DNA from: Paracoccaceae bacterium
GTDB taxonomy: Bacteria > Pseudomonadota > Alphaproteobacteria > Rhodobacterales > Rhodobacteraceae
Assembly: GCA_020425085.1 (NCBI GenBank)
Contig: JAGQRW010000013.1
Coordinates: forward strand, 1-64,000
Direction: 5' to 3'
DNA length: 64,000 bases
This document shows, one piece after another, positions 43,870 through 52,424 of the stretch. The position numbers were made by a program, and so were the translations under genes. Numbering within the stretch: the stretch's first letter is position 1; each line of letters begins with the position of its first letter. The notes below the pieces were generated by a model. The model did no database searches. It worked only from the letters and a program-made list of their open reading frames with translations, and was not told the origin of the DNA.

Positions 43870-44766
43870 ATGTCAGCAATCACCGCAGAAACCCGCGCCC
43901 AAAAGAACTATTCCGACTGGTACGCCTCGACCAAGGCCAAATCCCTGCGCCCGCCTCTGACCCCCGAGGAAGAAGCGCGGCCGTTTTCCAAATATTACTA
44001 TGAAGAGATCCCGGAACCTGATCCGAAGCACCTGAAAAAGATGGACAAGCCTTGTGATCCGTCACTTGCGATCGAGCCGCATCAGATTAACGATCTGCTC
44101 GATCCGGGCGAACTGGATGTCGAGATTGGCTGGTGCAATCTAGAAAACGGCGCCGGGTTCATCGCCAACCGCATCGTTTATCCGGAAATCACCGCAGACA
44201 TGATTGACTGGTGGTTTGCCTGGCACGCGCTGGAGGATCTGCGCTATCGCATCTGGTATCCGCCGCAGCATGGCGGCATCATGGTCAGCCCCGAGGCGCG
44301 TAAACGCCTGCTGGATCCGGCGGTTCCGTTTGCGGAAAAGAACTGGGGGCAAATCCATCATGTCACCGAAGATTGCAACTGCGGCATGGAGAATATCGAC
44401 ATCAATTTCCTGTCGCCAAAGGATATTGGCTTTGACATGAGCCGCTGGAAAAAACCGTTTGTTTCGGCCTTCGCGGGCGGGCAGGGCTGGGCGGTAACGG
44501 TCGACAAGACCGACATGTCGATCACCGCACCGGCCGTGATGTGCCACATTTTCCGCCAGCACCCTGACGGGCTGGAGCATCGCACGCGGTTCTGGATGGG
44601 GTATCGCCTGTCGAACGGCATGCCTGAACTGTCGCTGCCGCCGGGCATATCGGTGCCGGTCGAGGCGATTCAGGGGCTGGCGCGCCACAACGTCAAGGAA
44701 TTCACCCGCTTCAAGTATTTCCTGCCGCGCATCTACGCCGAATTCGGCGGCCGGATGGAGGCATGA
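43870..44766 (+). CDS. Diacetylphloroglucinol/phloretin hydrolase family (PhlG-like) C-C hydrolase
   Basis: A 298-residue full-length family member. It carries MIDWWFAWHALEDLRYRIWY with PPQH (His119, His134), a HVTEDCNCGMENIDINF block with Glu174, and His273-x3-Glu277 (ARHNVKE), the spacing of the zinc-binding His/Glu pair known in PhlG. The family cleaves the C-C bond of acylphloroglucinols without cofactor, via a zinc-activated water. The start ATG 43870 has GAGGAG upstream. Its neighbour is an EthD-domain protein, and a NodD-like LysR lies convergent downstream. The natural substrate is likely a phloroglucinol- or chalcone-type aromatic, not determined. Confidence 0.85.
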   Translation: MSAITAETRAQKNYSDWYASTKAKSLRPPLTPEEEARPFSKYYYEEIPEPDPKHLKKMDKPCDPSLAIEPHQINDLLDPGELDVEIGWCNLENGAGFIANRIVYPEITADMIDWWFAWHALEDLRYRIWYPPQHGGIMVSPEARKRLLDPAVPFAEKNWGQIHHVTEDCNCGMENIDINFLSPKDIGFDMSRWKKPFVSAFAGGQGWAVTVDKTDMSITAPAVMCHIFRQHPDGLEHRTRFWMGYRLSNGMPELSLPPGISVPVEAIQGLARHNVKEFTRFKYFLPRIYAEFGGRMEA

Positions 44767-44809
44767 AGCAGCGGTAATTCCGCCGCAATCGGAAAACCTG
44801 AACAGACTC

Positions 44810-44828
44810 CTCCCGGTTTCACCGGGGG
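44810..44828. terminator. Short hairpin between convergent hydrolase and LysR genes
   Basis: CCCGGT (44812-44817) and ACCGGG (44821-44826) pair around a TTC loop, with G-T and C-G pairs extending outward. It lies 44-62 bp after the hydrolase stop and just before the LysR stop, so it could serve either strand. No T-tract, so moderate support. Confidence 0.4.
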
Positions 44829-44830
44829 GG

Positions 44831-45742
44831 TCATACAGGATCGGTGTCCTTGAAAAACGCTATGAACTTCTGGCGAACCCAGGCAAGGCATTCGTCGCCG
44901 TCGTTGTAGATGTGCCACTGGATAGATTCGTCAATGCGCGGAATATCAATCGGCGGCTCGCTCATTCTGATCGGCATGGACTGGCTCAGAACCAGGGCGA
45001 GGCGGCGGTGCATCAAGGCTATGCGGTCGGTACCGGTCAGGAAATACGGCACCGCCGCGAACGAGCCCACCATGACTTCGACATTCCGTTCCGAGCCGTA
45101 TCGCTCGAACACCCAGGATTCATAGGTGGGTTTGGAGTTTGGGAACTGTACCGCCACGTGGCTCTGGCGCATGAACTCGATCACGCTCATGCTTGAATAG
45201 TCGCGGGCATTCCGCGCGCAGCTGACGACGCAGTAATCGTCAAAAAACATGTGCTCGAACGGGTGGTCGGGCGACATGTACATTTCGGGAATGACCAGGA
45301 AATCGGCCTCGCCACGTTCCAGATCTTCGCGCGGGTTCAACTGCTGCGGCGAGAATTGAAACCGCAGTTTCGGCGCCTCACGGCGAATGTCGATCAAGGC
45401 CGAGGCCAGCCCGGCCATCAGCGAATAATCCGACGCGATGATCTTGATCTCGCGGCTTTCCTCGGCCGGGTTGAATTCCGGGCGCTTGATGACACGGCCC
45501 TCGATCTGAAGCAGCACTTCGCGAACCGATTGCGACAGTTCAAGCGCGCGGGGGGTCGGCACCATGGTGCGCCCGACCCTGACCAGAAGTTCATCCTGAA
45601 AATATTCACGCAACCGCGCCAGCGCGCTGCTGGTCGCCGACTGGCTGAGGAACAGTTTTTCCGAGGCGCGCGAAATGCTTCTTTCGGTCAGCAAGCGATC
45701 AAGCGTTACCAAGAGATTGAGGTCGAGTTTCTGAAACCGCAT
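44831..45742 (-). CDS. NodD/NahR-like LysR regulator
   Basis: A 303-residue LysR of the NodD sub-type: LDLNLLVTLDRLLTERSISR at residues 6-25, helix-turn-helix with ASEKLFLSQSATSSALARLR, then VRVGRTMVPTPRALELSQSV and the DNA-linker/effector domain with GEADFLVIPEMYMSPDHPFE. NodD-type proteins sense flavonoids or other aromatics, which fits a neighbouring phloretin-type hydrolase. The gene is convergent with the EthD/PhlG-like operon and downstream of an IclR gene on the same strand. A palindrome (45791-45802) stands before its start. Confidence 0.9.
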   Translation of the reverse strand: MRFQKLDLNLLVTLDRLLTERSISRASEKLFLSQSATSSALARLREYFQDELLVRVGRTMVPTPRALELSQSVREVLLQIEGRVIKRPEFNPAEESREIKIIASDYSLMAGLASALIDIRREAPKLRFQFSPQQLNPREDLERGEADFLVIPEMYMSPDHPFEHMFFDDYCVVSCARNARDYSSMSVIEFMRQSHVAVQFPNSKPTYESWVFERYGSERNVEVMVGSFAAVPYFLTGTDRIALMHRRLALVLSQSMPIRMSEPPIDIPRIDESIQWHIYNDGDECLAWVRQKFIAFFKDTDPV

Positions 45743-45790
45743 GACCGCGCCTGTCCTTTGTTTCCATCGGGTTTAGCATAACTTCCATCT

Positions 45791-45802
45791 TTGTGCGCAC
45801 AA
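45791..45802. promoter_or_regulatory. Palindrome TTGTGCGCACAA upstream of the LysR gene
   Basis: A perfect 12-bp palindrome about 49 bp upstream of the NodD-like LysR start, in the 99-bp gap after the IclR stop. It is in the usual position for a LysR autoregulatory site, although it is not a textbook T-N11-A box. Confidence 0.4.
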
Positions 45803-45841
45803 TCATTATATAGTGCGAAGAACGACCATACCGCCGCACCG

Positions 45842-46654
45842 CTAGTTCCGGACGGTAATGTCTTGGGCGATCATCCTGCTTGTGCTTTTCAGAGTCCGCA
45901 GAAGTTCCGTTTCGACCATTGTCCGTTTTTCGTGAAACCTGTTGGACGGGATGGGAACTGATATCGCGTGCAGATCACCGGTCCAGTCCCTGAAGGCGAA
46001 CCCGATTGCCGAAATGCCCGAGGTATGATCATCCATATCATAGGCCAGGCCTGTTTCGCGGATTTTTACAAGGTCGGCCAGCGTCTTGTCGATATCGCCG
46101 CTGATCTGGTTTCTTTCCCACTCATTGGCAATCAGTTGCCGCGCCTTGGGTTCCGGCAGTTGCGCGAGGCATGCGCGGCCATTGGCGGTGGAGGTCAGCG
46201 GAAACACTTCACCGATGGAGGAAACCGTGCGCAAGCGATGACTGCCTGGCGCCTGATCGAGAAAGATCATTCCGGTGCCACGCAGAACCGACAGATCGGC
46301 GGTTTCCCCGGTCTTCAGCGCCAGTTCCCTGAGCAACAGGCGGCAATGTTCGACGATATTGTAATTTGCCGCCTCGGCCAGGGTGGTGATTTCAGGCCCC
46401 AGACGCAGCGCACCGCCTTGCGAGTCGCTGATGATCATTCGTTCAGAGGCAAGTGCCGCGACGATTCGCTGTACCGTCGAGCGGGGCAGGCCGACCCGTT
46501 CGGCGATCTGGCCAAGGCTCATCCCGGATTGGGTGTCGCGTAACGTGCGCAGGATCGATGCGGCCCTGGCAATCACCTGAATGCCACCACGGCTGTTTTC
46601 ATTGTCTTTTTCGGGCAATAGCGTGGTGTGGTTTGTGGATTTATCTGTTGGCAT
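45842..46654 (-). CDS. IclR-family regulator
   Basis: A 270-residue IclR protein with the helix-turn-helix region IQVIARAASILRTLRDTQSG then MSLGQIAERVGLPRSTVQRI at about residues 25-70. The effector domain holds GSHRLRTVSSIGEVFPLTST and the C-terminal SGISAIGFAFRDWTGDLHAI. It is very similar to the IclR at 31900-32661 in both domains. It is divergent from the cyclase/dehydrogenase/ABC/BKACE operon, for which it is the natural regulator. A nested GATGCA/TGCATC repeat lies 82 bp before its start. Confidence 0.9.
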   Translation of the reverse strand: MPTDKSTNHTTLLPEKDNENSRGGIQVIARAASILRTLRDTQSGMSLGQIAERVGLPRSTVQRIVAALASERMIISDSQGGALRLGPEITTLAEAANYNIVEHCRLLLRELALKTGETADLSVLRGTGMIFLDQAPGSHRLRTVSSIGEVFPLTSTANGRACLAQLPEPKARQLIANEWERNQISGDIDKTLADLVKIRETGLAYDMDDHTSGISAIGFAFRDWTGDLHAISVPIPSNRFHEKRTMVETELLRTLKSTSRMIAQDITVRN

Positions 46655-46735
46655 TAGCTGAACTTATTGCTGTTTTCGATGCGTTGCAAAGCGATTTGAG
46701 CATACCGTTCTGCAATTTATTCTTGACCACGATAC

Positions 46736-46757
46736 GATGCAAGTGCATCATGATGCA
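46736..46757. promoter_or_regulatory. Nested GATGCA/TGCATC palindromes (candidate IclR operator)
   Basis: The 22-bp run is GATGCA, AG, TGCATC, AT, GATGCA: three alternating half-sites forming a 14-bp perfect palindrome (46744-46757) and an overlapping inverted repeat (46736-46749). A TTGACC -35-like hexamer is at 46723-46728. The site lies between the divergent IclR and cyclase genes. Confidence 0.55.
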
Positions 46758-46832
46758 AGACATATAGGGTGAGTCCTTCAACTTTCAAACTGGCAGAAAC
46801 CGGTCATTCCGGTGAACAGAAAAGGTGTGCTT

Positions 46833-47669
46833 ATGGTTAAAATCCGCGGAATTGAATTTCAGTCCAATACCGACAATGACATGGGGCTGGAGTTTTATAA
46901 CCTGTCGCATCGGTTCGGGTTTCAGAACCCCAACTGGCCATATTTTGAGGATACCAAGATCGAACGTATCCACTACATGGCGAAATCCGGCGTGCTCAGC
47001 CAGCGGATCACTACCACGATGCACGCCACCACCCATATCGACGCACCCGCGCATGTGGTGCAGGGCACTCCGTTTATCGACGAGGTGCCGCTGCCGCATT
47101 TCTTTGGCACCGGCATCGTCGTCTCGATCCCGAAAAAGAAATGGGAGTTCATCACCGGCGACGATCTGGAAAAGGCCTGTGGCCACGTCATCCGCAAGGG
47201 CGATGTGCTGATCATCAATACCGGCTGGCATCACGACTATGACGACGGTGATTATTTCGCCTATTGCCCGGGTTTCGTGCCGTCGGCGGGCGAATGGATG
47301 GTGAAAAAGGGCATCAAGGTTGTCGGCCACGATACCCAGGCAAACGACCACCCGCTGGCCACCGCAATCGGCCCGCAAAGGAATGGCCCGCTGTTGCCGC
47401 ATCTGGAACAGGAATACAAGGAATGGTCCGGCGGCAACGACTGGAAAGACGATTTCCCCGACTGGGAACCGGTCCACCAGATCCTGTTCAGGAACGGCAT
47501 CCTTGGCATCGAAAACGTCGGTGGTGATCTGGATGCGGTTACCGGCAAACGCTGCACTTTTGCCTTTTTCCCGTGGAACTGGGATCGCGGCGATGGCTGC
47601 ATCATTCGCCTGGTGGCGATGATCGACAAGGATCAAAAGTTCCGCATCGACGATGGTGCCGAATTCTGA
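46833..47669 (+). CDS. Cyclase family hydrolase (metal-dependent, kynurenine formamidase-like)
   Basis: A 278-residue cyclase-family enzyme with the metal motif H-x3-H-x-D-x-P-x-H seen as MHATTHIDAPAH (His64, His68, Asp70, His74). Further conserved parts are DVLIINTGWHHDYDDGDYF and VVGHDTQANDHPLATAIG. Relatives hydrolyse or open rings of amides and lactones. ATG 46833 is used; a GTG at 46812 could extend it by 7 residues. It is the first gene of the operon with a 3-hydroxyacyl-CoA dehydrogenase, ABC transporter and BKACE, though a strong terminator (47683-47711) separates it from the next gene. Confidence 0.87.
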   Translation: MVKIRGIEFQSNTDNDMGLEFYNLSHRFGFQNPNWPYFEDTKIERIHYMAKSGVLSQRITTTMHATTHIDAPAHVVQGTPFIDEVPLPHFFGTGIVVSIPKKKWEFITGDDLEKACGHVIRKGDVLIINTGWHHDYDDGDYFAYCPGFVPSAGEWMVKKGIKVVGHDTQANDHPLATAIGPQRNGPLLPHLEQEYKEWSGGNDWKDDFPDWEPVHQILFRNGILGIENVGGDLDAVTGKRCTFAFFPWNWDRGDGCIIRLVAMIDKDQKFRIDDGAEF

Positions 47670-47682
47670 ATTCTCCCCGACT

Positions 47683-47711
47683 GGTCGCCGGGGAACCGGC
47701 GACCTTTTTAT
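47683..47711 (+). terminator. Rho-independent terminator after the cyclase gene
   Basis: GGTCGCCGG (47683-47691) pairs perfectly with CCGGCGACC (47696-47704) around a GGAA loop, followed by TTTTTATT. It lies 14 bp after the cyclase stop codon and is the best terminator in the window. It suggests that the following genes have their own promoter or are reached by partial read-through. Confidence 0.85.
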
Positions 47712-47824
47712 TGCAAGGCAGGCATGCACAGCAACCAATCATCAACCGACAACCGGTGCTACGAAAACCTGTGTGAGGGTTTTGCAAATGGCAGCGTCGG
47801 GGCCGGCGCGAAACGGGATTGATC

Positions 47825-48751
47825 ATGACTGAACAGCTTCGGATCGGCATTGTAGGTGCGGGCCTCATGGGGCACGGTATTGCCCTTGCGCTGGCGCGTG
47901 GCGGCCAGCAGGTGGCGATTACCGATGCGTTTGCGGCGGCGCGACAAAGCGTGATCGGTCGGATCGCCGACAGCCTGAAGATGCTGGGCGAAAGCGACAG
48001 CAGCATTTCCGCCATCCTGCAAAACATCACGGTTGTTGATACCGTCGCTGATGCCGTCAGACAGGCCGATGCGGTGTTCGAGGCCGCGCCGGAAAAGCTG
48101 GACCTGAAACAGGCGATTTTTGCCGAGATCGAGGAACATGCGCCGGACGCTTGTATCCTGGCGTCGAACACTTCGGTGATGCCGATCACCAAAATCATGT
48201 CGCAGCTTCGCAACAAGAACCGCGCCCTCGGCACCCATTGGTGGAACCCGCCGCATCTGATCCCGCTGGTCGAAGTGGTCAGCACGGAATGGACCGATGA
48301 CGCGGTGGCCGATCGGATGATGCGGCTGCTGGCGGAGATCGGCAAAACCCCGGTGCGGGTGAACAAGGACGTGCCGGGCTTCATCGGCAACCGTTTGCAA
48401 CATGCCCTCTGGCGCGAGGCGATCAGCCTGGTGGAAAACGGCATCTGCGATGCCGAAGCCGTGGATACGGTGATCAAGTCCAGCTTTGGCCGCCGCCTTG
48501 CGGTGCTGGGGCCGCTGGAAAACGCCGATCTGGTGGGCACCGATCTGACGCTCGATATCCATGAAAACGTGCTGTTCGATCTTGAAAGCCGCAAAGGCCC
48601 GTCGCCCTATCTGGAAAAGCTGGTGCAGGATGGCCGTCTGGGCATGAAATCCGGCGAAGGCTTCAGAACCTGGACCAATGCCGAGGCTGACAAAGCCCGC
48701 GCAAGGGTCGCGAGTTTCCTGACCCGGCTGGACAGCATTCTTGAAGATTAA
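47825..48751 (+). CDS. 3-hydroxyacyl-CoA dehydrogenase-family oxidoreductase
   Basis: A 308-residue protein of the 3-hydroxyacyl-CoA dehydrogenase family: NAD-binding GAGLMG at residues 11-16, then the central GTHWWNPPHLIPLVEVV with its catalytic His-Glu region, and PVRVNKDVPGFIGNRLQHAL. It oxidises a 3-hydroxy acid or its CoA ester to the 3-keto form with NAD. ATG 47825 is used, with a weak ribosome site; an in-frame TTG 6 bp earlier is possible. The product would suit the BKACE encoded at 53452 in the same transcription unit. Confidence 0.9.
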   Translation: MTEQLRIGIVGAGLMGHGIALALARGGQQVAITDAFAAARQSVIGRIADSLKMLGESDSSISAILQNITVVDTVADAVRQADAVFEAAPEKLDLKQAIFAEIEEHAPDACILASNTSVMPITKIMSQLRNKNRALGTHWWNPPHLIPLVEVVSTEWTDDAVADRMMRLLAEIGKTPVRVNKDVPGFIGNRLQHALWREAISLVENGICDAEAVDTVIKSSFGRRLAVLGPLENADLVGTDLTLDIHENVLFDLESRKGPSPYLEKLVQDGRLGMKSGEGFRTWTNAEADKARARVASFLTRLDSILED

Positions 48752-48788
48752 CAACCGTGGCCACGCGCCACATGAAGGGGAGAAAAAC

Positions 48789-50066
48789 ATGAAAAGCAAA
48801 CCTGTCAACCCGACCCGCCGCAAGTTTCTGCAAGTCGGCGCGGCGGCGGTCGCAGCACCTGCCATTCTTGGCGCAACCCGTGCCTATGCCGCGAACCCGG
48901 TGATCCGGGTGGGCCATATCAGCCCGCGCACCGGCCCGCTGGCCAATTTCGCCGAAGCCGATGATTATGTGCTGGATGCGATCAACAAGATCTTCGCCGC
49001 CGGTCTTGAAAACAACGGCAAGACCTACAATGTCGAGATCATCTCGAAAGACAGCCAATCGAACCCGAACCGCGCCGCAGAGGTGGCGGCGGATCTGATC
49101 CTTGGCGACGAGGTGGACATCATCGTCGCGGCCTCAACACCGGACACGGTGAACCCGGTTGCCGATCAGGCCGAAATCAACGAGGTGCCCTGCGTCACCA
49201 CCGACTGCCCGTGGCAGCCCTATTTCTTTGGCCGCAACGGCGTGCCGGGTGTGGGTTTCCAGAGCACCTATCACTTTTTCTGGGGTCTGGAGGACGTGAT
49301 CGGTGCCTTTCTGGACATGTGGGGACAAAGTGGCGTGACCAAGACTGTCGGCGGGCTGTTTCCAAACGACGCAGACGGCAACGCCTGGGGCGATGCGGAG
49401 CTTGGCCTGCCGAAACCGCTGGCCGCTGCCGGATACGCCCTGACCGATCCGGGCCGCTATCAGCCGCTGTCGGATGATTTCTCCAACCAGATCGCGGCGT
49501 TCAAGGCGGCAGGCTGTGAGATCGTGACCGGCAACATGATCCCGCCGGATTTCGCCACCTTCTGGGCGCAGGCCGCGCAACAGGGTTTCGCGCCAAAAAT
49601 CGTGACCATCGGCAAGGCGCTTCTGTTTCCTTCGGTGATTGAATCGCTCGGCGCACGGGGCGACGGGCTGAGTTCCGAGGTCTGGTGGTCGCCGCACCAC
49701 CCGTTCTCATCCTCGTTGACCGGTGCCAGTTCGAAACAGCTCGCCGATGGCTATACCGCCGCTTCGGGCCGCCCATGGACCCAGCCCATCGGTTTCAAGC
49801 ATGCGCTGTTCGAGGTGGTGGCGGATGTGATCCGGCGTTCGGATGATCTGGATGACCCATCGGCCATCGTGGCGGCAATTGCCGCGACCGACCTCAACAC
49901 CATCGTCGGGCCGGTGAACTGGGCCAATGGCCCGATCAACAATGTCACCAAGACGCCACTGGTGGCCGGGCAGTGGCAGCGCGAGGGCGATGCCTTTGAC
50001 CTCAAGATCGTGGCCAATTCCGCCGCCCCGGAAATTCCGCTGACCGGGTCGCTGAAACTGCTGTGA
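48789..50066 (+). CDS. ABC transporter substrate-binding protein (HAAT/LivJ-like)
   Basis: A 425-residue periplasmic binding protein with a Tat signal (TRRKFLQVGAAAVAAPAILG, near residues 9-28). The mature part has the branched-chain amino acid receptor fold: VIRVGHISPRTGPLANFAEA, NRAAEVAADLILGDEVDIIV and NAWGDAELGLPKPLAAAGYA. Unlike most LivJ-type receptors it carries a Tat-type signal. GGGGAG stands before ATG 48789. The ATPases and permeases follow immediately. The ligand is unlikely to be a simple amino acid given the operon partners. Confidence 0.9.
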   Translation: MKSKPVNPTRRKFLQVGAAAVAAPAILGATRAYAANPVIRVGHISPRTGPLANFAEADDYVLDAINKIFAAGLENNGKTYNVEIISKDSQSNPNRAAEVAADLILGDEVDIIVAASTPDTVNPVADQAEINEVPCVTTDCPWQPYFFGRNGVPGVGFQSTYHFFWGLEDVIGAFLDMWGQSGVTKTVGGLFPNDADGNAWGDAELGLPKPLAAAGYALTDPGRYQPLSDDFSNQIAAFKAAGCEIVTGNMIPPDFATFWAQAAQQGFAPKIVTIGKALLFPSVIESLGARGDGLSSEVWWSPHHPFSSSLTGASSKQLADGYTAASGRPWTQPIGFKHALFEVVADVIRRSDDLDDPSAIVAAIAATDLNTIVGPVNWANGPINNVTKTPLVAGQWQREGDAFDLKIVANSAAPEIPLTGSLKLL

Positions 50067-50130
50067 TCGCCAGATGACTGCGTGGTGTCCGGGTTTGCGG
50101 GCACCACGCACAACCGGTTCGGGAGATATG

Positions 50131-50859
50131 ATGTCCGCCTTCCTCAGGCTTGAAAATGTCTGCAAGTCGTTCGGCGCGGTGACCGTTGCCGATGACCTCA
50201 GCTATGATCTGGCCGAGGGCGAGGCATTGGGCATCATCGGCCCGAACGGTGCCGGCAAGACCACCATGTTCAACCTGATCACCGGCACGCTCAGGCCGGA
50301 TTCAGGGCAGGTGCATTTTCAGGGGAAAAACTTGACCGGGCTTAGCGCCGCACGCCGCTGCCGGTCGGGGCTGGTGCGCAGTTTCCAGGTGCCGCAGCCG
50401 TTTTCCGGCATGACGGTGTTTGAAAACGCGATGATTGCAGCGACACAGGCGGCTGGATTGACCGGAAATGCCGCCGAGCGGCTATGCCTTGAGGTGCTGG
50501 ATCAGACCGGGCTTCTGGACAAGGCCAATACGCTTGCCGGTTCCCTGCCGTTGTTGGGCCGCAAGCGGCTGGAACTGACCCGCGCCCTTTGCACGCGGCC
50601 AAGGCTGCTGATGCTGGATGAAATCGCCGGTGGCCTGACTGAGGCGGAATGCACCGCGCTGGTAGGGACAATCCGGGATATTCATGTCAGTGGTGTTACC
50701 ATTATCTGGATCGAACATGTGGTGCACGCGCTTCTGGCGGTGGTGGATCGCCTGATCGTCATTGATTTTGGCCGCAAGATCGCCGAGGGCGAGCCGCAGG
50801 CGATCATGCAAAGCCCCGAGGTTCAGGAGATTTATCTGGGGATCGAAGTCGATGCCTGA
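50131..50859 (+). CDS. ABC transporter ATP-binding protein (LivG-like)
   Basis: A 242-residue ATPase with Walker A GPNGAGKTT, Walker B LLMLDEIAGGL and Q-loop in LVRSFQVPQPF. The signature segment is the LivG variant LPLLGRKRLELTRA rather than the classical LSGGQ. It drives the HAAT-type importer with the LivF-like partner. Of the tandem ATGs at 50128 and 50131, the second has GGGAG 5 bp upstream. It overlaps the LivF-like gene by 8 bp. Confidence 0.92.
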   Translation: MSAFLRLENVCKSFGAVTVADDLSYDLAEGEALGIIGPNGAGKTTMFNLITGTLRPDSGQVHFQGKNLTGLSAARRCRSGLVRSFQVPQPFSGMTVFENAMIAATQAAGLTGNAAERLCLEVLDQTGLLDKANTLAGSLPLLGRKRLELTRALCTRPRLLMLDEIAGGLTEAECTALVGTIRDIHVSGVTIIWIEHVVHALLAVVDRLIVIDFGRKIAEGEPQAIMQSPEVQEIYLGIEVDA

Positions 50860-51559
50860 CATGGTTCTGGAAATCCGCGGGCTGGACGCGCATTACGGCG
50901 ACTTTCAGGCGCTTTACGGGATCGACATGACGGTGGCGCGCGGCGAAATGCTGGCGATCATCGGCGCGAACGGTGCTGGCAAGACGACGTTGCTGCGCTC
51001 GATCTCAGGGTTGATGAAAAACGGCAATGACCAGATCCGTTATAACGGCGCGCCGATCGGTGCCATGCGCGCCGATCTGGTGGCCCGCCTTGGCATTGCG
51101 CTGGTGCCGGAAGGCCGGCAGTTATTCCCTTCGCTTTCGGTCGAGGAAAACCTCGTCATCGGCGGGCAGGTCGGTCGCAAGGGGCCGTGGTCACTGTCCG
51201 AAATCTATGCGCTGTTCCCGATCCTCAAGGAACGGCGGCACCAGCCATCAACCTCATTGTCAGGCGGTCAGCAACAGATGGTTGCGATTGGCCGCGCCCT
51301 GATGGCCAACCCGGACCTGATCCTGTTTGACGAGATCAGCCTCGGGCTTGCGCCGGTCATCATCAAGTCGATCTACCAGGCGCTGCCAAATATCGTTGGT
51401 CAGGGAATGACGGCGCTGATCGTCGAACAGGATATCGCCAGGGCGCTGTCGGTGTCGTCGCGCGTCTATTGCCTGCAGGAGGGGAGGGTCTCGCTGGAAG
51501 GCGCATCAGGCGGCATATCGCGCGCGGAAATCTCCCGCGCCTATTTCGGAGTGACCTAG
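50852..51559 (+). CDS. ABC transporter ATP-binding protein (LivF-like)
   Basis: A 235-residue ATPase: Walker A GANGAGKTT near residue 38, Q-loop in LVPEGRQLFPSLSVEENL, signature LSGGQQQ and Walker B LILFDEISLGLAP. It is the second nucleotide-binding subunit of the HAAT importer. Its start overlaps the end of the LivG-like gene by 8 bp, so the longer frame starting at 50762 is rejected. The reading frame is complete and of normal length. Confidence 0.93.
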   Translation: MPDMVLEIRGLDAHYGDFQALYGIDMTVARGEMLAIIGANGAGKTTLLRSISGLMKNGNDQIRYNGAPIGAMRADLVARLGIALVPEGRQLFPSLSVEENLVIGGQVGRKGPWSLSEIYALFPILKERRHQPSTSLSGGQQQMVAIGRALMANPDLILFDEISLGLAPVIIKSIYQALPNIVGQGMTALIVEQDIARALSVSSRVYCLQEGRVSLEGASGGISRAEISRAYFGVT

Positions 51560-51560
51560 T

Positions 51561-52424
51561 TTGGAATGGTTCAATGCAGTGGTTCAGGGCGCCCTTCTTG
51601 GCGGGCTATACGCGCTTTTCGCGGCTGGCCTGTCGCTGATTTTCGGGGTGATGCGGCTGGTCAATATTGCGCATGGTGATCTGATCGTGCTGGCGGCCTA
51701 TCTGGGACTGTCGGTGACCTTGGTGCTGGGCATCCATCCCTTGCTGGCCTTGATCGTGGTGGTACCGGCGATGGCGGTGGCGGGGTATATCCTGCAACGG
51801 GGAATTCTCAACCAGACGCTGGGTCAGGATCTGTTGCCACCACTTCTGGTTACGTTCGGTTTGTCGGTCATCATCCAGAACGCCTTGCTGGAAATCTATA
51901 CCGCCGATCCGCAGAAAATGAATGCGGGCCTGCTGGAAACCGCTTCGGTGTCGTTGGGCGGGCTGTCGCTGGGGGTTCTGCCGCTTTTGACATTCGCGGT
52001 GGCGGTGCTGGTGATTGCCGGTCTGCAATGGACGTTTTACCGCACGGCACTTGGCCGCGCGTTTCGCGCGGTGTCGGACAATCAGGATATTGCGCAACTG
52101 ATGGGGCTGAACCGGCATCACATATTTGGGCTGTCGATGGCGCTTGCGCTGGCGGTGACGGCGATCGCGGGCATCTTGCTGGGTATCCGCACCAGCTTTG
52201 ATCCATCCATCGGCGGTGGCCGCCTGATATTCGGGTTTGAGGCGGTGATCATCGGCGGCCTTGGCAACCTCTGGGGGACGCTGGCGGGCGGTGTCATTCT
52301 GGGGGTGGCACAGACCATCGGTGCCAAGATTGATCCCGGCTGGCAAATACTGTCGGGGCATCTGGTGTTTCTGATCATTCTGGCGGTTCGTCCCAACGGC
52401 CTGTTCCCGAGGATCAGCGGATGA
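51561..52424 (+). CDS. Branched-chain amino acid-type ABC permease (LivH-like)
   Basis: A 287-residue membrane protein of eight or so segments: NAVVQGALLGGLYALFAAGL, SLIFGVMRLVNIAHGDLIVL, and the coupling-loop region ALGRAFRAVSDNQDIAQLMG. It opens the channel of the importer together with LivM. It starts with TTG at 51561, right after the LivF stop; the nearby ATG at 51566 is out of frame. It overlaps the LivM gene by 4 bp (ATGA). Confidence 0.91.
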   Translation: MEWFNAVVQGALLGGLYALFAAGLSLIFGVMRLVNIAHGDLIVLAAYLGLSVTLVLGIHPLLALIVVVPAMAVAGYILQRGILNQTLGQDLLPPLLVTFGLSVIIQNALLEIYTADPQKMNAGLLETASVSLGGLSLGVLPLLTFAVAVLVIAGLQWTFYRTALGRAFRAVSDNQDIAQLMGLNRHHIFGLSMALALAVTAIAGILLGIRTSFDPSIGGGRLIFGFEAVIIGGLGNLWGTLAGGVILGVAQTIGAKIDPGWQILSGHLVFLIILAVRPNGLFPRISG

